From the NCBI RefSeq assembly GCF_003864335.1, contig NZ_BEXA01000001.1, positions 1-64,000 of the forward strand: a DNA stretch of 64,000 bases. Direction: 5' to 3'. The stretch is from Lentilactobacillus kosonis. Lineage in GTDB: Bacteria > Bacillota > Bacilli > Lactobacillales > Lactobacillaceae. The translations under genes and the position numbers were made by a program. This document shows, in pieces, positions 59,187 to 64,000 of this stretch (position 1 is the stretch's first letter; every line of letters starts with the position of its first letter). The notes beneath the pieces were generated by a model. The model ran no database searches and was not told the origin of the DNA. It saw nothing but the letters and a program-made list of their open reading frames with translations.

Positions 59187-59351
59187 ATGATGCCAATAAT
59201 CATCTTATTAATAGTCGTACTTGGAATTACAAAAGTATTCAGTCTGAGCTATGTTTTAACGCTTACCTGGACTGGCGGGATTCTTGTCTTACTAATAATC
59301 ATAAAATTGATTCTTGTTCTATTACTACGTAAACGTATTATTAACAGGTAG
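59187..59351 (+). CDS. Small membrane protein, 54 aa
   Basis: MMPIIILLIVVLGITKVFSL, then VLTLTWTGGILVLLIIIKL, ending LRKRIINR: two helices and a basic tail. I start at 59187, five bases after GGAGG; the longer frame (59157) has no site. Not recognised. Confidence 0.65.
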   Translation: MMPIIILLIVVLGITKVFSLSYVLTLTWTGGILVLLIIIKLILVLLLRKRIINR

Positions 59352-59382
59352 TAATTTATAAATGGTTATTTAATATTAAAAC

Positions 59383-59438
59383 TAAAAGAACCGTGTGAAT
59401 ATCAACTGTTTTAAAGTAAATATTCACACGATTCTTTT
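59383..59438. terminator. Long bidirectional terminator
   Basis: AAAAGAACCGTGTGAATAT, 18-nt loop, ATATTCACACGATTCTTTT; not of the CTGACCTC family. Confidence 0.88.
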
Positions 59439-60310
59439 AGTTAATAGATCGATTAACATTTTGATTGAAGACTTTCGAAATCACTCGATAATTATTATCA
59501 GCCTCTTTAGCATGGACCTCATCGTTTATTGCGACATATTCATGAGCTAACATGAAGAAAAAATCTGCCAACATAAAATTAGAGTCATGGTCTGTTGCCC
59601 ATTTCACCCCATTTTGTAAGACATTAATTGATTCATTAAGTTTCTTTTGATGTAATAATGCCATCCCATACTGATAAAATACAACGTTTAGATTCTTATC
59701 TGGCTGTATGATCCTATTCATCAAAACGGCATCCATGACCGTTTCAAAATTTTCTAAAAGCTTAGCTCTATTTGATTCAATCTCAATAAAATTAATAACT
59801 GATAAAATTAATGCTTCTATCCCAGTCAAACTTTCATTTTCGCCTTGAATAGGTGAATTTTAAGGCTGTGTTTAAGTATCTCAAAGCTGATATTGCATCT
59901 TTGGTGAGTTGATAAGTGCCACATCCGTAATAGTAGTAAAAGATTTGTAAATCTTCGTTTTGAGATAAATTAGCAATAACATTAGAAGAATCCATATAAT
60001 CAATTAATTCTGCGTACTGATGATTATTGCACATCTGTTCCACATTCCGACTAAATTCTTTATCATCAGCAATTCCGTAATACGTACTTAATAACGATCT
60101 ATCAACTGAAATTCCCAATCTTTGACAAATTTCAGATAATAAAATGGCATTAGGAACATAGTTTCCTTTTTCAATATTACTAATCATCGACTGCGAACAA
60201 ATTCCAGAAGCTAACTGCTTTTGCGTTAGCTTAAGCTTTTTCCGTTCTGACGCAATATTTTTTCCTAATGATTGTGACATGACTTCAAATTTACTTAAAC
60301 CAGCCTCCAT
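59437..60310 (-). pseudogene. Rgg/XRE-type transcriptional regulator with TPR-like domain, frameshifted
   Basis: From ATG 60310 (MEAGLSKFEVMSQSLGKNIA): HTH at residues 20-75 (ERKKLKLTQKQLASGICSQS, ISNIEKGNYVPN). A long helical repeat region follows, as in MutR/Rgg peptide-responsive regulators. One G is missing near 59862; the second frame (ESLTGIEALILSVINFIEIE) ends at 59437. About 291 aa joined. AGGAG site eight bases before the ATG. Possible peptide sensor; partner peptide not certain. Confidence 0.8.
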
Positions 60311-60524
60311 TATGTTCACTCCTATCAGATAAAAAATACCTAAGTTGAGTTGATTGTATCATGGTAATGTAAAAAGGATACACAAGTTACACTCTAAAGA
60401 AGCTGACATGAGATGCAATACATATAAACCTCTTTATTAATTGGCAATTCAGAGCAAATTATTAATAATGGCTTAACAACGGACTTTGGAGCACTATAAA
60501 TAAAAAATGAATTTTATAAAGAGT

Positions 60525-60701
60525 TTAATTGCCAATAAAGCCTTGAATTGTTCCGATCATAAAAGGAATTAATACAGCGATTCATGTCAATATAATACTT
60601 ATTTTTTGAGTTATATTAAGAGTTTTGAAGTCTTTTCTAAAACTCAAAATAAGAAATATTACGCTAAATGTCGATAAAAAACTAAAAACAACGTATATCA
60701 T
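60525..60701 (-). pseudogene. Small membrane protein with in-frame TGA
   Basis: After a strong AAAGGAGGAGG site, ATG 60701 gives MIYVVFSFLSTFSVIFLILS, then RKDFKTLNITQKISIILT, a TGA at 60582-60584, then IAVLIPFMIGTIQGFIGN and stop. Hydrophobicity and frame continue past the TGA, so a Trp codon (TGG) was probably mutated or misread. Two-helix protein, 58 codons. The gaps 60311-60524 and 60702-60840 hold no other clear gene. Confidence 0.6.
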
Positions 60702-60840
60702 AAGAATCCTCCTCCTTTTTTGAGTATTATTATACAATACCAATTTTTTAGTTGACATAATACATATTTATCAAAGCATATCACCTATTATAAGCGTAAG
60801 CTTTTATGATTAGAATTGAGCGAAGATAACTATATAATCT

Positions 60841-61200
60841 TTATTTATCATTCAATCCTAGATATGTTTTTATTTTTTGTTCCAAAAACTCAATATGGTC
60901 TTCAACTTGTTTTTGATTCTCATGCAAAACATCCAACTGATCAAATAGCAACACTAACCGGTCAGGGATTGTGGAATCACCTTCATAACGTAACTTGGCG
61001 TACTTCTGCATTTTTTTAATGCTCATACCAGTTTTCTTCAAACGAATAACAAATTCTATCCAAGCTGTATCTTTGTCTGTATAATATCTCTGATTATTCT
61101 CACTTCTGTTTGAAAAAACAATTCCTTGCTTTTCATAAAATCTTAGAGTATCGATTGTAAGCCCAGAAATTTTTGAAAATTCTCCGATAGAGTACTGCAT
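60841..61200 (-). CDS. MerR-family transcriptional regulator
   Basis: 119 aa from ATG 61200 (MQYSIGEFSKISGLTIDTLR), after ATGGAGG. Wing SENNQRYYTDKD, then KKTGMSIKKMQKYAKLRYEG and a coiled coil. Similar to the MerR at 6974 (GMSLNDMQKYVIWRSKGD). Divergent from a CMD gene, as there. Confidence 0.9.
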   Translation of the reverse strand: MQYSIGEFSKISGLTIDTLRFYEKQGIVFSNRSENNQRYYTDKDTAWIEFVIRLKKTGMSIKKMQKYAKLRYEGDSTIPDRLVLLFDQLDVLHENQKQVEDHIEFLEQKIKTYLGLNDK

Positions 61201-61288
61201 AATTAATACCTCCATTATATTCTTTTGAAGACTACGCTTGCCACATCAGACTGTCAATAATTTAAAGTGAACTATTTACTTAATTTTA

Positions 61289-61319
61289 TTGACATGGACC
61301 GTACTCCAGCATTTACTCT
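61289..61319 (+). promoter_or_regulatory. MerR-type promoter of CMD gene
   Basis: -35 TTGACA, 19-bp spacer, -10 TACTCT; the spacer has the dyad TGGACCGTACTCCA. Activator probably the divergent MerR at 60841. Confidence 0.78.
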
Positions 61320-61365
61320 GATATCAATCACAGACATCATGTGAATAATTTAGGAGGAAAAATAT

Positions 61366-61749
61366 TATGACAAATAATGTTAGATTTGATAACGGATTAA
61401 AAATTTGGATAAAGTTGATAGTCAGGCTGGAAAAAATGTAATTGATTCGCTTGGAGGATTATCCGAAGATATTGGTAAGTATATTATTGAATTTGCATTC
61501 GGTGATATCTATGAACGTGACATTTTAGATTTTAAACAACGAGAAATGATTACTATAACTAGTCTCCTGACACAAGGTGATACAGCACCTCAGCTACGAG
61601 TTCATATTAACGGCTCATTGAACGTTGGATTAAGTCGAGAACAAATCATCGAAACTTTCATTCAAGCAATCCCATATGTTGGATTTCCTAAGGTATTGAA
61701 TGCTGTTACCATTGCAAAAGAAGTATTCAAAGCTCGCGACGACAAATAA
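61366..61749 (+). pseudogene. Carboxymuconolactone decarboxylase-family protein, frameshifted
   Basis: From ATG 61366 (MTNNVRFDNGLKI) after AGGAGGA; three T near 61397 should be four, then DKVDSQAGKNVIDSLGG to FKQREMITITSLLTQGD and ETFIQAIPYVGFPKVLNAVT, the CMD core. Joined about 127 aa. Second merR-CMD pair in the window (compare 6542-7408). Confidence 0.86.
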
Positions 61750-61791
61750 ATAAACTAAAGTTAAATTTCATCATTTAGTAATAGTGCCGTG

Positions 61792-61938
61792 CCAATAGTG
61801 CCGCAAGTGCCACAACTTCAGCTCAAAAACAATTCACGTTCTATCGCCCAATTAGTGACCACTAGTGACCGATTAATCATCAAAAATCGCCATATAGACA
61901 AAAAATCCCTGACATCATTTTCTTGGGGTCAGGGATTT
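61792..61938. repeat. ~145-bp direct repeat, copy A
   Basis: Begins CCAATAGTGCCGCAAGTGCC, passes through CGCCCAATTAGTGACCACTAGTGACC, and ends in the terminator at 61899. Copy B is at 63754-63896, with only scattered differences. The two flank the tetR-epimerase cassette. Confidence 0.88.
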
Positions 61939-61940
61939 TT
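61899..61940. terminator. Terminator (family member) in repeat A
   Basis: AAAAAATCCCTGACATCA-TTTTC-TTGGGGTCAGGGATTTTTC. Confidence 0.87.
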
Positions 61941-61963
61941 CTAGTAACTTTCTTATGGTTGTT

Positions 61964-62524
61964 CTATCTTTCCAACATCGCATTAAAAGTCGTCGTTTGC
62001 AAAGTACCTAATAATTTATGAACATCATCCAGTGAATCACGCTTATCATTCAGAAACCATTCACGCCAAATGTTGTAGACTCCAGCACTCATAAACCCAA
62101 TCCAATAACGACGATTGCTTTCAGGGATTTGATTAATATCATCTAAGCTCTGATAAAATCGTTGCATATTATTAAAGAATATTTGCCGAATAATATATTC
62201 AAAGTGTCGATCAATTGATAGCTTCATCGTGGAATCAAATTCAGTAAAGAAGTTACTAATCGCAAACATCTTTTGGTTCACCGGTGTTTTAAAAATGACA
62301 TCATCGAATAACCGATTAATCTTAGGTTCGAAATAATCCTTTAAGACGTCACCCACAGTTTCAAAGTTTCGATAAAACGCCATCCGGCTGACGCCTGCAC
62401 GCTCAACTAATTTTGAAATCTTGATATCCTCTAAATTAGTATTTTGTAACAACTCTAATAGTGCAGTTGCTAAAAACAGTCTTGAATCATTTTTAATCGA
62501 TTGTGAGTATTTGGTTGCTGCCAT
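61964..62524 (-). CDS. TetR-family transcriptional regulator
   Basis: 186-aa TetR: HTH in residues 15-60 (LLELLQNTNLEDIKISKLVE, VSRMAFYRNFETVGDVL), TetR_C_7-like domain with RYWIGFMSAGVYNIW. Divergent from the epimerase at 62639, its likely target. A remnant of a paralogue's last 13 codons is at 23826. Confidence 0.9.
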   Translation of the reverse strand: MAATKYSQSIKNDSRLFLATALLELLQNTNLEDIKISKLVERAGVSRMAFYRNFETVGDVLKDYFEPKINRLFDDVIFKTPVNQKMFAISNFFTEFDSTMKLSIDRHFEYIIRQIFFNNMQRFYQSLDDINQIPESNRRYWIGFMSAGVYNIWREWFLNDKRDSLDDVHKLLGTLQTTTFNAMLER

Positions 62525-62569
62525 TACAATTTCTCTCTTTCGTCACAGATGCCCTGTTACGGCTTGTTT

Positions 62570-62624
62570 TCTTACAGTTATAATTGTACGATGCTCTTGC
62601 ATACGTTATAAGTGTAACACACAA
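62570..62624. promoter_or_regulatory. Candidate TetR sites in tetR/epimerase gap
   Basis: TACAGTTATAATTGTA (62573-62588), a near-palindrome, and TGTAACACA near 62613. Likely control region of both genes; this is the region lost from the paralogous locus at 23867. Confidence 0.5.
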
Positions 62625-62638
62625 GGAGGAAATATAAT

Positions 62639-63676
62639 ATGTCAAAAGAATTAGTAGTAGTTACCGGCGCAACAGGATTCATCGCAAGTCACACAATTGC
62701 CCAACTCTTACAACAAGGTTATCAAGTTCGGGCCACCGTTAGATCATTAAGCAAAGTAGATCTTGTTGAATCGATGTTGTCACAAGCGGGCGTTAAAGAT
62801 TTTGATCAACTATCATTTGTAGAGGCTGATTTAACCAGCGATAAGAATTGGGATAAAGTGATGCAAAATGCGGATTACGTTATGAGCGTGGCTTCATCTA
62901 CCCCAACGAACGAATTTACTGATCCTGATACAATGACAACTACGGCTATTAATGGAAATATTCGAGTATTAACTCATGCTCGTGATGCTGGTGTTAAACG
63001 TGTTGTCGTAACATCCGCTTATGGAGCCATTGGAATGGGTCATACAAATCGCACTACTCCATTTACCGAAAAAGATTGGACTAATTTAGACAATCCAAAT
63101 CTTGATCCATATCAACGTTCTAAAACACTCGCCGAGAAAGCATCATGGAATTTTATCGAAACCGAAGGTAATGGAATGGAGATGGCTGCCATTAATCCTG
63201 TAGGAGTAATGGGTCCTATTCTATCCAGTGATTTCTCACACTCTAATCAACAAATCGTTCAACTATTAAGTGGTCAGGTTCCAGCAGTACCAAATATCAA
63301 TTCTGGTTACATTGATGTCCGGGACGTTGCGAGTCTTCATATTCTAGCCATGACTAGTCAAAAAGCAAACGGTGGACGGTTCCTAGCAACTACTGGTGAA
63401 ACACTATCAATGCTTGATGTTGCAAATATTCTCCGTGATGAATTCCCCGATTTTGCGGACAAATTACCAACTACAGTTATTCCTGATGATGTTTTAAAAG
63501 AACAAGCAAAGGAAAATCCAATGCTTAAAATGATGGCCACTCTCGTCGGTAATTTTGCTGATACCAGTAATGAAAAAGCCAAGACATTATTAGGATGGAA
63601 TCCTAGGTCAGCTAAGGAAGCCATTATTGCCACGGCTCAATCTATGATTGATTTAGGTATCGTGAATTATAAATAG
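62639..63676 (+). CDS. NAD-dependent epimerase/dehydratase (dihydroflavonol-reductase-like extended SDR)
   Basis: 345 aa: cofactor motif VVTGATGFIASHTIAQLLQQ at residues 7-26, RATVRS for NADP phosphate contact, catalytic Tyr-x3-Lys in DPYQRSKTLAEK. Family enzymes reduce aldehydes or ketones with NADPH. Divergent from the tetR at 61964; ribosome site AAGGAGG. Its 5'-truncated paralogue is at 23867-24732. Confidence 0.93.
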   Translation: MSKELVVVTGATGFIASHTIAQLLQQGYQVRATVRSLSKVDLVESMLSQAGVKDFDQLSFVEADLTSDKNWDKVMQNADYVMSVASSTPTNEFTDPDTMTTTAINGNIRVLTHARDAGVKRVVVTSAYGAIGMGHTNRTTPFTEKDWTNLDNPNLDPYQRSKTLAEKASWNFIETEGNGMEMAAINPVGVMGPILSSDFSHSNQQIVQLLSGQVPAVPNINSGYIDVRDVASLHILAMTSQKANGGRFLATTGETLSMLDVANILRDEFPDFADKLPTTVIPDDVLKEQAKENPMLKMMATLVGNFADTSNEKAKTLLGWNPRSAKEAIIATAQSMIDLGIVNYK

Positions 63677-63753
63677 TGTAGAAAATGATGGCCAATCTAA
63701 TGTATCTAGTCTTAACTAACCAGACTGTTAACTTATCATAAAAAATATCAGTA

Positions 63754-63896
63754 CCAATAGTGCCGCAAGTGCCACAACTTCATCTCAAAAAATTCACGTT
63801 CTAGCGCCCAATTAGTGACCACTAGTGACCGTTTAATCATCATAAATCGCCACATAGACGAAAAATCCCTGACCTCAATTACTTGAGATCAGGTTT
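63754..63896. repeat. ~145-bp direct repeat, copy B
   Basis: Same order of blocks as copy A at 61792: CCAATAGTGCCGCAAGTGCC, then TTAGTGACCACTAGTGACC, then the terminator. Differences include a 2-base gap after CTCAAAAA and a terminator stem shorter by three bases on the right. Confidence 0.88.
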
Positions 63897-63898
63897 TC
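63860..63898. terminator. Terminator (family member) in repeat B
   Basis: GAAAAATCCCTGACCTCAA-TTAC-TTGAGATCAGGTTTTC. Ends gpmA (-) and the epimerase (+). Confidence 0.85.
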
Positions 63899-63919
63899 TA
63901 TCAGTTATATCGATTAAGA

Positions 63920-64000
63920 TTAACCTAATTTGTTTTTGCTTTGTACTTCAAGCTTATCATTGAAATCGTACACTACAGGTTGTCCAGTAGCCATTTCAAG
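63920..64000 (-). CDS. gpmA: 3' end of gpmA, phosphoglycerate mutase (partial)
   Basis: The minus strand from the window edge reads LEMATGQPVVYDFNDKLEVQ then SKNKLG and stop: C-terminal end of 2,3-BPG-dependent phosphoglycerate mutase (glycolysis, 3-PG to 2-PG). The rest is outside the window. Its last 26 residues equal those of the remnant at 57052. Presumably the working copy. Confidence 0.8.
   Translation of the reverse strand, partial: LEMATGQPVVYDFNDKLEVQSKNKLG

Noticed and set aside
60394-60423. Calling the 9-codon ORF before the Rgg-like gene a pheromone gene
   Set aside because: No secretion signal and too short to judge; mentioned only as a hypothesis.
4541-63898. CRISPR-like regular repeats
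   Set aside because: The repeated CCTGACCTC hairpins are dispersed over the window at gene ends, not in an array with equal spacers, and no cas gene is present.

Overview
The window looks like an accessory ('lifestyle') region of a Lactobacillaceae chromosome. The evidence is low G+C coding sequence with strong AGGAGG-type ribosome binding sites, a gallate-decarboxylase operon like that of Lactiplantibacillus (lpdC-lpdB-lpdD), Npr/Nox-type NADH oxidase, GRP sugar uptake, DHA2 drug exporters and LytTR-DUF3021. I cannot name the species. I see no rRNA, tRNA, CRISPR array, transposase or phage module.

Layout. 1-9.4 kb: drug exporter with TetR/MerR regulators, aldo-keto reductase/MerR/NAD-binding operon, SDR, TMEM175-like channel, cupin-CMD pair with a divergent MerR, PadR-DHA2 exporter. 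9.5-16.3 kb: VOC protein, ABC exporter-LytTR-DUF3021 operon, then LysR and lpdC-lpdB-lpdD. 16.3-21.5 kb: MarR, three TetR genes, an SDR and a DHA2 exporter. 21.5-28.6 kb: GRP sugar transporter, several gene remnants, MarR-DHA2 exporter, small membrane proteins. 28.7-39.4 kb: UPF0173 hydrolase, ABC exporter with TetR, alpha/beta hydrolase, Old Yellow Enzyme, NADH oxidase, TetR-AlkD pair. 39.5-52.2 kb: SDRs with TetR or MerR, SnoaL-like protein, methyltransferase, isochorismatase, MarR-ABC exporter, DUF998, GDSL hydrolase. 52.3-64 kb: CPA1 antiporter, epimerase-aldehyde dehydrogenase operon, gpmA-tail remnant, small membrane proteins, quinone reductase, Rgg-like regulator, MerR-CMD pair, TetR-epimerase pair, and the 3' end of gpmA at the window edge.

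How it works together. About 24 transcription regulators (10 TetR, 5 MerR, 5 MarR, one each PadR, LysR, LytTR, Rgg-like) sit next to oxidoreductases, exporters and small membrane proteins. Most form one- to four-gene cassettes, often divergent, with readable palindromic operators or MerR-type 19-bp-spacer promoters between them. Many cassettes end in one family of near-identical terminator hairpins (CCTGACCTC-loop-GAGATCAGG). Remnants of three genes whose full or longer copies lie elsewhere in the window (an antiporter tail, a tetR-epimerase locus with an internal deletion, a gpmA tail), plus a ~145-bp direct repeat around a tetR-epimerase cassette, suggest modular gain and loss of these cassettes.

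Sequence quality. About 29 single-base frameshifts, mostly -1 and many in short homopolymers, interrupt otherwise intact genes. I think most are sequencing indels. I list these genes as 'pseudogene' because they are broken as given, and say in each where the break lies.
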